Source: Bolinopsis microptera
Taxonomy: Eukaryota; Ctenophora; Tentaculata; Lobata; Bolinopsidae
DNA: 64,000 nt
Reading direction: 5' to 3'
NCBI RefSeq assembly: GCF_026151205.1
Contig: NC_087084.1
Span: forward strand, 13,171,453-13,235,452
Below are positions 1 through 11,961 of the stretch, piece after piece; the stretch's first letter is position 1; every line of letters starts with the position of its first letter. The notes under the pieces are model-generated. The model was not told where the DNA came from and did no database searches. It saw only the letters and a program-made list of their open reading frames with translations. A program made the translations under genes and the position numbers.

Positions 1-1057
1 AATTTACAGGCCCAGAAGATTCTATGGGTAATAAATGCGAATCTACCTTTACCAGGTTTATTAGAGCACTTAAATGTCGTGAGAAAAGTCATGTTTTAGT
101 CATTCGTCAGAATAACGAACAAAAGAGAGGAATAAGAACCACGTACCCAACATCAAATAACAGTAATTATGTAAGAAATATTTAATAATTAATTATGTAA
201 GAAATTTCTGAAATTGTCTAAAAGCCTTGATTTAGCAGCTGCAGGTAAGAACATGTTTAACTGTATTAGAGCTAAAAGGTTCGGCGAGAGTCGGAATTAC
301 AAAGCTTTGGAAACATAATGAATTACTAAATATTCTAACTTTTCATAAAACATGGAACCTAACGGAACATAAATCACAGATAATCCTTAATGTATACGCA
401 CAATGCACAAACACACGCACAATGCACAAACACAGTGACGAGCCTGTGCGTGACTGTGCGTGCCTGTGCGTGACTGTGCGTGACTGATACAATGTTAGCT
501 CCTAGTTTATTTGTAATCAGCGTGATTAATGAAAGAACGCTTTGTATAAAAGCAACCAATCCACTGATCATGTGATAAACTAAACTAAGAGCAAACATTA
601 TTACAACACTCTGAAGGAGATCACTAATCATCATAGTTTGGAAATATCACATACAAGAGTCAAGGTCAATCGAAAAATTGTGAACCTCTGATTTCAACAA
701 AGCATAGTATACCACAAAGCATATCTGGACAGATCACATACAAAAAAACAAAAACCTGGCTGAAATTTACAAAGGTTAATCAAAAACTCGATTTTAACAA
801 AGCATAACAGAAGCTGAGGACAATAAAACTAAACAGCAGATCTAGCCGCACAAATAAACCGAAGACAGAGGAGTGTATAGAGTATATCTGCATAAAACAT
901 GAATTTAGATGTTGATGGTGAGGAGAAAACAAAGAAGTAACACTACGATGAATATAATCATACACAGGTTACAACAGAGGTATACAAGGCACAGTAATTA
1001 CCGTTACGAGTTATATGTTGACGGAGTGGTCTATATAATACACTATGTTGGAGTCTA
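1..1057. other. non-coding AT-rich stretch
   Basis: No convincing coding sequence, RNA gene or transposon end is visible. The only organised part is the short tandem block at 397-485, listed separately. Open frames here are short and lack family motifs. Confidence 0.5.
397..485. repeat. two adjoining short tandem repeats
   Basis: A 19-bp unit (GCACAATGCACAAACACAC) appears about twice. After a short junction, a 10-bp unit of the form TGTGCGTGAC/TGTGCGTGCC repeats four times. The two halves are rich in complementary words (CACGCA and TGCGTG), so a single strand could fold back weakly. Confidence 0.75.
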
Positions 1058-1360
1058 AGAGCTACAGAGCGTACTATGAAGTAACCTGGTAACCTGGTAA
1101 CCTGGTAACCTGGTATTTGGTAACCTGGTAATCAGGTAAGAGCTACAGAGCTACAGAGCGTACTATGAAGTAACCTGGTAACCTGGTAACCTGGTAACCT
1201 GGTAACCTGGTAACCTGGTAACCTGGTAACCTGGTAAGAGATACAGAGCTACAGAGCGTACTATGAAGTAACCTGGTAACCTGGTAACCTTGTAACCTGG
1301 TAACCTGGTAACCTTGTAACCTGGTAACCTGGTAAGAGCTACAGAGCGTACTATGAAGTA
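1058..1360. repeat. composite minisatellite: 8-bp arrays separated by a 24-bp block
   Basis: Runs of the 8-bp unit TAACCTGG (with TAACCTTG variants) are interrupted by a conserved block reading AGCTACAGAGCGTACTATGA. The block occurs four times, near 1059, 1148, 1246 and 1336. The array is therefore built of larger units of about 90-100 bp, each a block plus a variable number of 8-mers. It has no coding potential beyond a chance repeat ORF. Confidence 0.9.
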
Positions 1361-1369
1361 TGATCTACA

Positions 1370-1388
1370 CACGTGCGGGTTATAAATA
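1370..1388 (+). promoter_or_regulatory. E-box followed by TATA-like box
   Basis: CACGTG (1370-1375) is followed six bases later by TATAAATA (1381-1388). The words around it (ACACGTGCGGGTTAT) recur at 1868-1882 beside a second promoter-like cluster, so this may be a duplicated core-promoter segment. No downstream gene is recognised. Confidence 0.3.
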
Positions 1389-1796
1389 TTCAGCTATTTA
1401 TTTCCATTAGAATCTGTCTTCACTGAGTCTATTCAGAATTAATCAGAAATTTGAATGAAAGAACTATCAAATCATGAGACTCTATAACACTACACGAATC
1501 CACCTGATTTATACTCTAGCACAGTCCTGTCATGATGGTGCGTTTACACAAACTAAGGTTTCCTCAGACCCAAAAGATGAGGAAGTTTTGCAAGATGAGG
1601 CAAAGTAAGGCACAAAGTGAGGGGGTAAAAGTAAAAGCTGATGTGATAGCTAAATAGCCCGGCAGTGTGTATATAATAACGTGCAGCAGCTCACAGCGAC
1701 CTTGTGCGTCTTCTCCCTCACCCCCGAACCAGCGAGCTAATTATTATCATGGCGCTCAATTTAAAATGTGCATGTTGAGCGTGCATGTTGAGTGGT

Positions 1797-1947
1797 CACG
1801 TGGGCACGAACAGCCAATTAGCGGGGAGTATCCGGGGGAGGAACCAATGGGAAGGCGGGAAGGATGCACACGTGCGGGTTATCAATTTAACAGTGCAGTC
1901 AATAGCTGTGTGACAATGTGCCGCCACTCAGTTCACATACGGTGAGT
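1797..1947 (+). promoter_or_regulatory. candidate promoter with CCAAT and E-boxes and a first-exon splice donor
   Basis: CACGTG sites lie at 1797-1802 and 1869-1874, and CCAAT boxes at 1814-1818 and 1844-1848. About 60 bp after the last E-box, an initiator-like TCAGTTC is followed by a strong 5' splice-site match, GTGAGT at 1942-1947. This arrangement (NF-Y and bHLH sites, a short non-coding exon, a donor) is what a spliced invertebrate gene start can look like. That a gene follows on the plus strand is inference. I could not identify its next exon. Confidence 0.35.
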
Positions 1948-3270
1948 GCGGGGGAATCGAGAAGATTTAAAACTCTGTGCTATATTTAATAACTTTAATG
2001 ATCCTCACAGTATACACAGTATAACTACTTTGTTAGGTGGTCAGCCAGAGGAAGGGGGCACCAGCGTGAAACATGTTAACGGCTCCATAATCGTGATTGT
2101 CATTGAAATTTGGGGAATTTGCTCCTACTATTACAACAAATGATTGGGGAATTTGCTCCTACTATTATAACAAATGATATCAGACACTGTCCACAAGAGT
2201 GGAAGCCAGATATACAGACGGCATCCACTCTCCCTCTCTCTAAAGAGACGGTATTTCAATTATATACGCGTCCGAACAATAGGGCTTACTACGATACAAT
2301 TGTCATGGAGTGGAAACTGATTATTATCGAGCTTCTTCCCTGACAAAATCTCTCTCTCTATAAATAAAACATATGCTACTGTACCGCCATCAAGGCGGTT
2401 ATAACCCCCAGAAAACACTGTTATACCGCGAGTAGGGCTTATTAAATGTATCAAATTCTCTGTACGTGCTACAGCTAAACCAAATTACAATTTAAGATAC
2501 AAGATCTGTCTGAAAAGGAGTCAGAAGGATACAAATAGGCTGGCCGATATAATAGTTTTAAGCGAGTAAGCTGAGAGTAAGTGTAGAGTGAGACGAGTGT
2601 TGTAGAGTGAGACGAGTAAGTGTTGTAAAGCTGGAGCTAGAAATTCTGAAGGAGCGGTTAAAGGAGGAGAGTTAGAGAATGGTAGAGCTTCAGTGCGTTT
2701 TGGAGCGCTGTAAGCACGGTATTTTCCCTGCAGCTGCCTGTTTAGGGCATTTAATAAGTTAATATATGTTGTGTTCGAGTTAGAGAGGAAAGCCAGGCAA
2801 GTACCAACCGTGAAATGTTGGTTACAAGGGTAGTCACTGGTCATTGGTCATTGGTCGCACTGGAAACTGTAACTGGTCAATATAGCCAAACTGGTCATTG
2901 GTCATGTAGACTGATCAGTTGTCAGTGATATCTTACTTTTGTAGGGCCTTTACTACGAGTACGACAAAGCTAACAATAAAAGCTTAATAATAGTTATCCT
3001 GTATAGATTACGATAGCAACTGACCGCACAATTCCGATGTGATCTGGATCCGGTACAGTATGTTCATTGTTCAGGTAAAGCTGGTCTGATTACCCAGACC
3101 TGGTTCAATCTGACCAACAAGACAAAGTAATATCACCCGGAGTAAGATATGTTTAAAATCGGTAAAGTAGCTGTAAATCTTCAAAGTAAAGTGTGTAATC
3201 TGAAGGAAAGTAAGCAGTGAAGAAGGAGTGACTGATCCTTGTGCTAATAACTGCACAGACACAACCCGTC
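1948..3270. other. non-coding stretch with one 34-bp duplication
   Basis: The only clear structure is a tandem pair of a 34-bp unit at 2110-2177 (starting TTGGGGAATTTGCTCC, one mismatch). Other short open frames show no motif. The stretch 2840-2905 repeats the words ACTGGTCA and TTGGTCA loosely. Confidence 0.45.
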
Positions 3271-3274
3271 CCAG

Positions 3275-3520
3275 CCAATCAGCCGTGATCCGCTAGCCCC
3301 CGGTGACCAATCAGAGGTCCTGAGAGGGGGATACCCAATCAGCGGGCAGTATTCCCGCACCACGTGACCAAACGAACCAATCAGCGGGCAGTATTCCCGC
3401 ACCACGTGATCAAACGAACCAATCAGCGGGCAGTATTCCCGCACCACGTGATCAAACGAACCAATCAGAAGCGCTGGTTAAAACCACGTGGGACGAGGGG
3501 ACAAACAAAAGTATAATATT
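3275..3520 (+). promoter_or_regulatory. phased array of CCAAT box plus CACGTG E-box
   Basis: Six CCAAT boxes start at 3275, 3307, 3335, 3377, 3419 and 3461. The last four are exactly 42 bp apart. Four CACGTG sites start at 3361, 3403, 3445 and 3485. Each 42-bp unit contains CCAATCAGCG, then a small GCGGG...CCCGC palindrome, then CACGTG. CCAATCAGC fits the NF-Y consensus and CACGTG the USF/Myc-type bHLH site. Forty-two bp is close to four helical turns, so the sites would face the same side of the DNA. A TATA-like TATAAT lies at 3512-3517. This is either a promoter or enhancer, or a minisatellite that amplified such sites. No gene is recognised downstream. Confidence 0.5.
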
Positions 3521-4510
3521 CGCATCTGTTTCGGTTACCTTATAGCTATCATGAGACCCTCAGAAACAATGACCTAACATTTCTATAACGGTCGTCACAC
3601 CGCTATTACCAATATATATAGTAACCAATATATTACTAGTTAATGTAATACTATACTTTAAATAACGAAATTATACAAGAGCATGGTTCTATTGGTCCCC
3701 AGGTCAACTCCTCAGACATAAATACATAACAGACTGGGATGTTACCAAAAAAAACATTAGGTCATAGCTTTTACTGTCTTACAATGCCAAGTTCTCGTAA
3801 AATAAAGACAAATAAATAGTCTGAGATCATAGTGCAGGTTAAGGTGTGCTTTATTGTATTTAAGTAGCGGAATGCACCTCATCTATTAATTACGGTATGT
3901 TTTAGTTTTACAGATTATCATAAACGAAAAAGAGTGAATTTAAAGATTACGTCAGTGTTAAAGCCTTAGTTTTAGTGGCATTGCAAAGATACCCGCTATT
4001 GTTAAGATACCCGCTAATGTTAAGATATTAAGACGGAGACTTTTATAATCCTTTTGCAACTTGAGCTGATCTCGTAAAGCAATCAAGCCTGGCATGTAGT
4101 GACGACGGTGCTTTGCAATTTGATAGCGGAAATTTGTTACGCTATAGTTAATTAAGTTCCTAACAAATGACCGGATTCGAGTATTGATAGTTCGGAGTTT
4201 CTGATCATTTGATCGTTTGATCTACAAATTGTAGACGGTCGGATAATTACGTTTACGTCAATCACGGAAAACTGCGGTTATTATGTTGGGAAACAGATTC
4301 AGTTTTTAAAATGAACCTCAAATAAACTGGAAAGGGGAACGGATATGATGACAAAAATAGACCCTGAGCAGTGAATATAGGGATGTTCAGGATGACAGGA
4401 ACTTAAATGAGCGAATGAACTGGAATCCTGCTTCTGAGTACTTAATGCTGGTAGGTGATCTTATAAAACTTTTAATGCTCTTATGTTACTCTATTCTTAG
4501 TACAGTAACC
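3521..4510. other. non-coding stretch, nothing recognised
   Basis: AT-rich sequence with no long open frame, no tandem array and no inverted termini that I can see. Confidence 0.45.
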
Positions 4511-4655
4511 TTTTACATAGTGTAATACAGTGTAATATAGTGTAATATAGTGTAATATAGTGTAATATAGTGTAATATAGTGTAATATAGTGTAATATAG
4601 TGTAATATAGTGTAATATAGTGCAATATAGTGTAATGTAGTGTAACATTGTGTAA
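4511..4655. repeat. 10-bp minisatellite (TGTAATATAG)n
   Basis: About fourteen copies of a 10-bp unit. The core copies are perfect, and there are point variants (TGTAATACAG, TGCAATATAG, TGTAATGTAG) at the edges. The central perfection with decayed edges suggests recent expansion. Confidence 0.95.
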
Positions 4656-6830
4656 ACACATAATATACTGTTATATATAAATGTAAATTGTAAGTTAATA
4701 AAGGGAAATGTTCATGTTGTAAGGAAGGATATCTGTAATATTCAGAATAAATAACACAATAAGAGAGTTATTAAGACGAGCATAAGTTAATCAACTTACA
4801 AATCGGTAATATTGGTATAATCGGTATAATCTGAGCTGTAGATGAGTAACATTCCTCATTTATAATGTAACTCTTACCTCTGTTAGATAAAATTCATGAT
4901 TTATTATCTCTAAAATAATGCATATAGATAAAATATGACTGATGACAACATACTCATAAGTAATAATTAACTACAATTTGTCGAAACATGAATACCTAAG
5001 CAATATTACTTGACACAAACTTCGACGAGTTAGAAAATTTTATTATAGCGCTTCGGGACATGAGCAAGAAAAAGCGAGTTGTAATTACACCTTATCGTCA
5101 CAATAAATCGCAAAAATTTACCATTCAATATTATATATATTGTAAATCGATTTTCCAACAGAGAACCGTACTCTAATCGTCGTTACAATACTTAACAATG
5201 GTATGTTATGGTAGGTGAAGAACGTGAAGAATTCAGCGATTAAGCACTGAAATATTTCTCGATATTTTTCTCAATATTTCTCATTTTATTGGTCTCCAGA
5301 CCTCGTATGGCTGTGAGCTTACTGCTGTGAATTGTAGATTTGTATCGTCCTTAAGAAAGTTTATGAGATGCAATGAAAGTTTCAAAAAAGAATTTCGTGA
5401 GAATCTCAACTTAAAAATTAGCGATTGGATGGAAAGGACTTCATATCAATACAGGTTACAGTGCATATTCAACACTTTGTGGACAGAGAAATAGCGTGAA
5501 AATTTAAAACTTGCACTCATTTTATAACACCACGAATAGCGGGAGCTCTCACTGATTTAAAAATGCCGATGAAATTATGACATCAACTAAAAGGCGTGCG
5601 AACTTGTAATAGGGCCCGAGCTATTCAACACCTTAATACTACAACCATCTATTAGTTAGATCCAGCACCCAAAATAGAAATACTGGAGCTGCAACGCTCA
5701 GAGAGAGAGAGAGAGAGAGCTGTGAATAACTCCGGAGCTGTGATGGCATGTTTCTGGATTATTCCATCAAGGAAAATCTAGCCGATAAAAGCCACAACCA
5801 CCGCATGTGGAACCACTTAGGGGTCTTTTAAAGCTTTTCGAGGGATGGTGCTAATGCAAAACTATTTGGAGTCTCAGATAAAGTTAGCTACAGTTCGTTT
5901 GAAACAAATAGAATACCTCTTATATATCTGTGAGTCATAACTCACAGGGTCATAACAAAATAGGGTTTCAAGAAATCTGCAGAGGCTGGCAATATATAAA
6001 ATATCAAGAATTGGCAGTGCTTAGTAGCAGATAAAATTGATTAACGTTATCGAACTCCAACGTTCTAAGACTAATGGAACTTTCCCATATTATGTTCATA
6101 TTAATTAATACTTATAATCTAATATATTTAACTGCGATACCAATCAAGTGCATCTAAATATTATCATCAAAAACGGAGACATGATGACAAGGCAGCTCTC
6201 AATTCATGTGCCAATATACGGGCTCAGCAGGGCTCGGAGACAATGAGACAGTAAAAATGCAGTTTCAAACATCATGCAGGAATTGTGACTTGAAGCAGCC
6301 GGAGCGCTTATAAGCGTGGAGTAGCCCTTTGTAATTAACAGCTCATTAGCTGTAATCACCTTAATTGGGAGCTTAATTGGGAGCTGTCGCGTTAACAAGT
6401 GCAGTACTTGTAATCTTGTTAACCTGGATAATTGACTTTGATGGTTACAAAACGTTTCAAGGCTGGAACTTGCGAAAATTGAGCAATTTTGGGCTCTATT
6501 TTAGGAGCCATCTGAGTACCAAAATATTTGTAATAATTCCAGCGGGTAATTACCTAAGCTGAAAACTCTTAGCACAGCGCATCTTAAATTAGAATTTATA
6601 TGATTTCTAAAATCATATCGTCTACAAAGTTTGCAGTACTAAGAAGTTACTGCAATTCTAAGAAAAGCCTGCATTTACAACAATTAGTTTCGAGTATGAA
6701 GGTCAAACTACGACATAACACTGTTAAGAGTGACTTCCAGTCCATGGAGAACGAGACGGTCAGCCACTAAACAAAATGAATTGCAAGTTGAAGATGGTCA
6801 GCTAACTGGCCCCATGTTGAGATGTTCGCT
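4656..6830. other. non-coding stretch with a short GA microsatellite
   Basis: A (GA)n run of about 20 bp lies at 5700-5719. The rest is unstructured AT-rich DNA without recognisable coding sequence. Confidence 0.45.
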
Positions 6831-6834
6831 GAGT

Positions 6835-6950
6835 CACGTGACCCTAACCAGCCAATCAGCGAGGAGATGTGGGTAACGTGACGCGCACCACGTGACACAG
6901 ACTGACCAATCAGCGGGCTGTATCAGAACACGTGACGCGTGATACCCAAT
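6835..6950 (+). promoter_or_regulatory. second CCAAT and E-box cluster
   Basis: CACGTG starts at 6835, 6889 and 6929. CCAAT starts at 6852, 6906 and 6946. In both series the gaps are 54 and then 40 bp, so an E-box/CCAAT pair with fixed 17-bp offset was repeated. The unit shares CCAATCAGCGGGC with the array at 3.3 kb, so the two clusters are related. Another CACGTG lies at 7125-7130. Function as a promoter is inferred from the motifs alone. Confidence 0.4.
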
Positions 6951-6955
6951 GGAAG

Positions 6956-8740
6956 CATCTCTCACGGGGCCGTAATGAATTGCTGAACAAACTCAATTCT
7001 ATTCGAGTTCGATGTATCACGATACTTCGATACAAAACGTGGACCTGTGGACGTGATGGAGAAATTGATAAAATATAGCACGGTCCTGGCAATCGTATCG
7101 AGATACTATTCAACAATCAACAGTCACGTGACAATTCGACAGTCTGTACAGCCTCTGTAATGTCCCTCTTAAGTTGCAGCTGAACTTGAGATAGATAAAT
7201 CACAACAGTAGCAGTGACCGTCATCTAATGAAATTGCGCTCGGTTTTTATGAGAAGTTAAACTGTGCAGTGATATACTCGAGTTACTTATTATCATCTGA
7301 TAATAAACATTCCGAATGGCTTGTTGGAAAAGGAAGCAAAAAGACGAAAAAATAAAGTAAATATTTCTCTATGCAATGTAATCCTCGATCTAGAGTCCAG
7401 AAGTCCGTACTTAATTAGGGCGTATGATACGATAACTGATGCTGTTCAAGGAATTTGTCAAAAGGTTGGATTCTTAACAAAAGCATGAGCGGAAATCAGA
7501 TAAATAAAATTTTCATAACTGTAAAGTGTAAACTAATTTATAAGATTTTTTAGATATGATATGCCCGTAATAGCATTGAATTATCCTAATTTGAAGTCTG
7601 GGATACTTTGGGTTGGACGGCATCTACTTCCAAATTTTAAAGCTGGAATTCTTAATTAAGAAGCCCAAAAAGTGCTCGTAATGTCGACTGCAGTTACTAA
7701 TTTAAAGTATGGATGACATACCTTCATGGCTAGTTGACCGAGACAAATTGACCCTGAAAACTATCTAACTTACGATATCAATCGTTATTAAGGAAATCAG
7801 CGATCAGCGGAGCTTGCCAATGTCAACGTAAATTAGCCGAGAGGCGACAGATAATGAACACGACGAGGGGGATGACGCTGACAAGTCGAGACTTCTTCTG
7901 GCATAGTGCCAGATATCGGGAAGGTGAGGAACACAGAAGATGTAATGAACTTTCTTAGAAAATCCTACTGATCACAGGCAACCCCGGAAGAGGGGGGGGG
8001 GGGGGTTACTGTCATTGTTGCCAATTTTGTTAATTTAGGGCAACAAAGTGGCGGATATAGTGGCACCCCCACCCCCACCCTCCGTATTATAAATAGGGCC
8101 TGCCCTGCATGCTTTGTTCCGCTCAGTATATAATCTTCTTAATGGAACACGACCCATGAAGGAAACCTTGGAGTCTGGCCAGAGGTCACCATTTCCGGAA
8201 ATCAAAGGTTGTAGAATCGTGTGGTGAGTGTGTGTGTGTGTTGAAGTATAGTTCGCTATAAAATCGCTGTGATTCTCCACACGTTACAGGCAATGAACCC
8301 TAAGACAGTGTTATGTAGAACTTGTTATTAACATGAGCATAGGAATGCTAAATTCGTCTTGAATTATGGAATATATAGTCGAGGTGGGCACTATAACTTC
8401 AATTTAAAGGTCGTGACCATCTTAAATTAGTGCGTAGTTTTGCCAAGCGGTAAATATTGTGTTATCTTTGATTTACGAATTTACTGTTTGTGACCCGGCC
8501 TAAATTCGTTATCTAAGATTACCCACAATCTTACAGAGCATGTTGCGATCCATAGTCTTCACCCAAGAAAACTGCCAAATGAATTATACCAGAGAAGTTA
8601 GCACCGCAATTAAGGTAACAAAGATTGGGCTACTAATAGTGTGACCGGCTAAGAATCAGTAAAGAATCGATTTAGAGCGATCGGCCCATGAAACTGGTAA
8701 ATAATAATTCCAATCCTGTCAACAACAAATCGTAAAATCG
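6956..8740. other. non-coding stretch
   Basis: Contains a G tract near 7994-8006, a C-rich patch at 8066-8082 and a short (TG)n run near 8228-8242. No gene or transposon end is visible. Confidence 0.4.
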
Positions 8741-8818
8741 TCTAGAATCTTCTAGAATCTTCTAGAATCTTCTAGAATCTTCTAGAATCTTCTAGAATCT
8801 TCTAAGATCCTCTAGAAT
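8741..8818. repeat. 10-bp minisatellite (TCTAGAATCT)n
   Basis: Six perfect tandem copies of TCTAGAATCT followed by two degenerate ones. Each junction creates AGAATCTTCTAGAATCTTCT, that is GAA/TTC alternations resembling a heat-shock element (nGAAn/nTTCn). I see no gene next to it, so the resemblance may be accidental. Confidence 0.9.
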
Positions 8819-9080
8819 AAACACTCACTCCAAATATACACTCACCACAAGCACAGCTCTATTACACATGTTAAAAATCTAAGGGACGAAACACGAAGGC
8901 GCAGGACGATGGTCACAAATTCAAACTACTGACTACAAAAAATTATCTCTGCTGACTATATGACTATACTGAGAAAATGGGCCATCATACCCTTAATTAA
9001 GCCAAAACAAAGCGCACACACCGAATCGTGTCACTGGGTTATGTCCAGGAGTCGTGACTACAGAGGATTAGTACAAGGGT

Positions 9081-9118
9081 ATGTCACGTGACTACAGGTA
9101 TGTCACGTGACTACAGAG
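9081..9118 (+). repeat. 19-bp duplication carrying CACGTG
   Basis: The word TATGTCACGTGACTACAG occurs twice with 19-bp spacing, giving CACGTG at 9085-9090 and 9104-9109. It is similar in kind to the E-box clusters upstream but has no CCAAT box. Confidence 0.5.
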
Positions 9119-11024
9119 GACTGGTGGTCACAGACATCTGGTGGGTCACGAACACAATATATCACAATGCATCACGATGTCTCTCGGAGTCTGTTGTCGA
9201 TATCTATGTTTAATATATTTATGGTATATAATTTGGGAGTCTCTCTCTCCGGCAGCAGGAGTTGGAGAATGGGGACGCGTTGTGAAAGCTACCGTAAGGA
9301 AGGCTTACTGTCGACGCCGACCAATCAAAAGAAAGAAGCAGTGGTCTTACAGTGGATCGTGAAAATTTAATTTCATCTCTGATGTAGATGTGGTGGTTTG
9401 TTACAGAAGCATTTTATATGCTGTTTACTTCAGAGCAAGCGAGCAGTCGATACAAATTACAAAATGAAGTTGACGGATTTAAAATATAAATGGAATGACG
9501 GGGAGCTACACGGAGGGGTTGACGTAAATGCGACGTTATCGGCATGAGAAAGGGAGTAGAATTTAATTGGTATATCAAATGTGGCTTAGTGGGTAGGTGA
9601 ATCAAGTAGGTAATTGGTATCCAATTACCTATATCATACGTCAACAACCCTTGAAATGATTAGAATGATGAGATGGCCTTACCTTTATTACCTTGCCTAT
9701 TTTAATTGGAACTAAAACTGTACGAACCTAGAATTGGAGCTGATATTGTATAACAATTGAAATGTGGAACTAATGTGATGTGACCAGATGTGAGCTACAG
9801 CTCTATATATATACCCCCTTATATTCCAGGAATTACGAATTACCTAAAGTAAGTAGAATTGGGCCAGCGATAGACATAGGTTTTAAAAGTTACCAGGCTG
9901 AAGAGGTTAAACCGAATCTTATCTCAAAGCAATTGTTAAAATGTTTAGATAAGAGAAGTATTCAATAATTTCTTTGAAGGAGTTTTGTCAATGTCATTTA
10001 ATAGAATGTGGTCACGTATCTTTGCTTTTGTAGATTTAATAGAATGTGGTCACGTAGCCTTGCTTGACAAATATTTAATATTGTATTTACCTGTTTAAGA
10101 GGTTATCTAATGAAATGGTAAATAGATTAAGTGCTATGAACTTGAAAGGGGTGATGTCATGGTACAGGGTACTGGTGACGGTAGAGTAAGTAGATAATTC
10201 TAATCTTCGTCAGGAGGTGCACGTATAAGGGGGAGGAGGAGCACTTTAAGCATCTACGTATGTAATATAATAGATGGGGGAGTTGTGATTAAATTTTTGA
10301 ACTAACTAAATTAAGATATCAATGTTTGTCTCATAGTTTATCAATTCTCGGTTAGGTTCCTTTTTACTTTGGCAGTCAAAGTTTGGCCCCTTATCTCATC
10401 AAAGACATATCTTTACAGCAACTATAATCTGCGACAATAATTTATCTTTGCATTGCTTCATTTCATAACGTAAAAATGAGAAAAATAATAAGTAACGAGG
10501 TCTGATCGTCATCTGTTATAGCGTTCGATGTCTGTGTGAAGGTACAAAGGTGACATCCTCTGGAGCAGGCAGAGGTCGAGTATTATCGGGACAACTTCTG
10601 TAGTTGTGCAGCAATACTAAGGTAATGAGACTACTCCTTTAGTATTGCTGTACAACTACTACAAAAAATAATAATTCACGAAAACAGAAATTATCAACAC
10701 TACAGTTTACAAGGTAGGTAAGTGCATAAATAGTAGAAAGTAGAAAAGGCTAATTATATTCGCGGACATCAAACCAAGCGAGCTTACAATCGGGTTCTTT
10801 TCATCCAACTCGGTGCAACTCAGTGGATTATAAACTCGATAAAAATCAGAATTAAGTAAAATTCGTTAATCGTTACTGATTACTATCAAAGGATAGACGC
10901 ATTTTTCATGTTTAGTTACAGAGTCATTACGAGGGAAATCAGGGTGGCTTGTCATTAAACGAGTTGTAAATTAAAAGACATTAGAATCGGACTGAAAATT
11001 AAATTGTCTACTGTATCTCCTCGT

Positions 11025-11026
<2 letters not shown>
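9119..11026. other. non-coding stretch with one inverted repeat
   Basis: Apart from the hairpin at 10,600-10,659 no feature is supported. The words TTTAATAGAATGTGGTCACG occur twice (about 9997 and 10,033), a small local duplication. Confidence 0.4.
10600..10659. repeat. 21-bp inverted repeat (hairpin)
   Basis: Left arm 10,600-10,620 and right arm 10,639-10,659 are complementary over 21 bp with one mismatch, around an 18-base loop. The stem reads GTAGTTGTGCAGCAATACTA. It could be a tiny foldback element or a transcribed hairpin. No promoter or target duplication is evident. Confidence 0.7.

Positions 11027-11101
<75 letters not shown>
11027..11101. repeat. (GA)n microsatellite
   Basis: An uninterrupted dinucleotide run of about 75 bp. 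Open frames across it on the opposite strand only reflect the Ser-Leu reading of the repeat. Confidence 0.95.
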
Positions 11102-11104
<3 letters not shown>

Positions 11105-11214
11105 CGTCGTGAAGTGCAATAACCTGCTTTATATAAAAAGTTCTATGATCGAGGATAATGCGACAGCACAGAAATAATACGATTTTATGAAAAGAGCCGG
11201 GAGGATCAGTATAT

Positions 11215-11282
11215 ACATGGAATACCATGGAATACCATGGAATACAATGGAATACCATGGAATACCATGGAATACCATCGAA
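11215..11282. repeat. 10-bp minisatellite (AATACCATGG)n
   Basis: About seven copies of a 10-bp unit containing the palindrome CCATGG, with single-base variants in the third and last copies. Confidence 0.9.
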
Positions 11283-11908
11283 TATGATGTTAAATTGTCG
11301 TCATTTATGATAAATCTAAAATGACATAATTTATATGATTTGATAAGAGCCGAAATTATACTTTTGAGCAGAGAACTGCAACCTCTTTGTGCAGTTGCAC
11401 ACCCGGGAATGATGACGCCGGCTGCTCAAGAAGTCACAACACTCAACGCCTAACGAGTGACATCATTATGCAAAATAATGTGGCAGATTGAGTTTGTAAT
11501 GCCATGAAATGGAGAGGTTTTAACCGCAAATATTACTATTTAATAGTTACTAGTAACTATAGTTATCACCGTTTTCTGACAGCCATGCCCGTGTTAGTAA
11601 ACCCGTTTTTAAAATACTCCACATTATGTTCATTCCCGGCTACCGGTCTGGAGAAATGACACCGAATTAGATTATCGAGGGCGTGAATTTAGGGCGTGAT
11701 ACCGTGCACAACACATACATAGAGGGAGTTATTTTAAGTTTAACTTTAGATTACAGTCTGAAAATATCTTATCCAGGTTCCTCTGACGTGGTTTAAAGAC
11801 CGAAAAAACCGATTTAATTAAATACAAAACAAAAAAACTTGGACTGGAAATACTGGCTGTCAGCCAGAAAACATAGTGCCCTAAACTTAGGAAAAGGGCG
11901 GAGTTCAT

Positions 11909-11961
11909 CAGGCTTAAATGCCAGGCTTAAATGCCAGGCTTAAATGCCAGGCTTAAATACC
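11909..11961. repeat. 13-bp tandem repeat (GGCTTAAATGCCA)n
   Basis: Four copies of a 13-bp unit, the last ending TTAAATACC. The unit is nearly palindromic (GGC...GCC around TTAAAT). Confidence 0.9.

Noticed and set aside
1163-1372. repeat ORF on the minus strand
   Set aside because: It is a translation of the 8-bp array only.
3335-3470. CRISPR-like array
   Set aside because: The repeats are contiguous 42-mers without variable spacers, and the context is eukaryotic. The same applies to the other tandem arrays.
9107-9370. two overlapping plus-strand ORFs near 9.1-9.4 kb
   Set aside because: No conserved motifs, both frames equally open, and no promoter or splice evidence beyond the nearby E-box duplication.
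10971-11258. Ser/Leu-repeat ORF
   Set aside because: It is simply the translation of the (GA)n microsatellite and its 10-bp neighbour.
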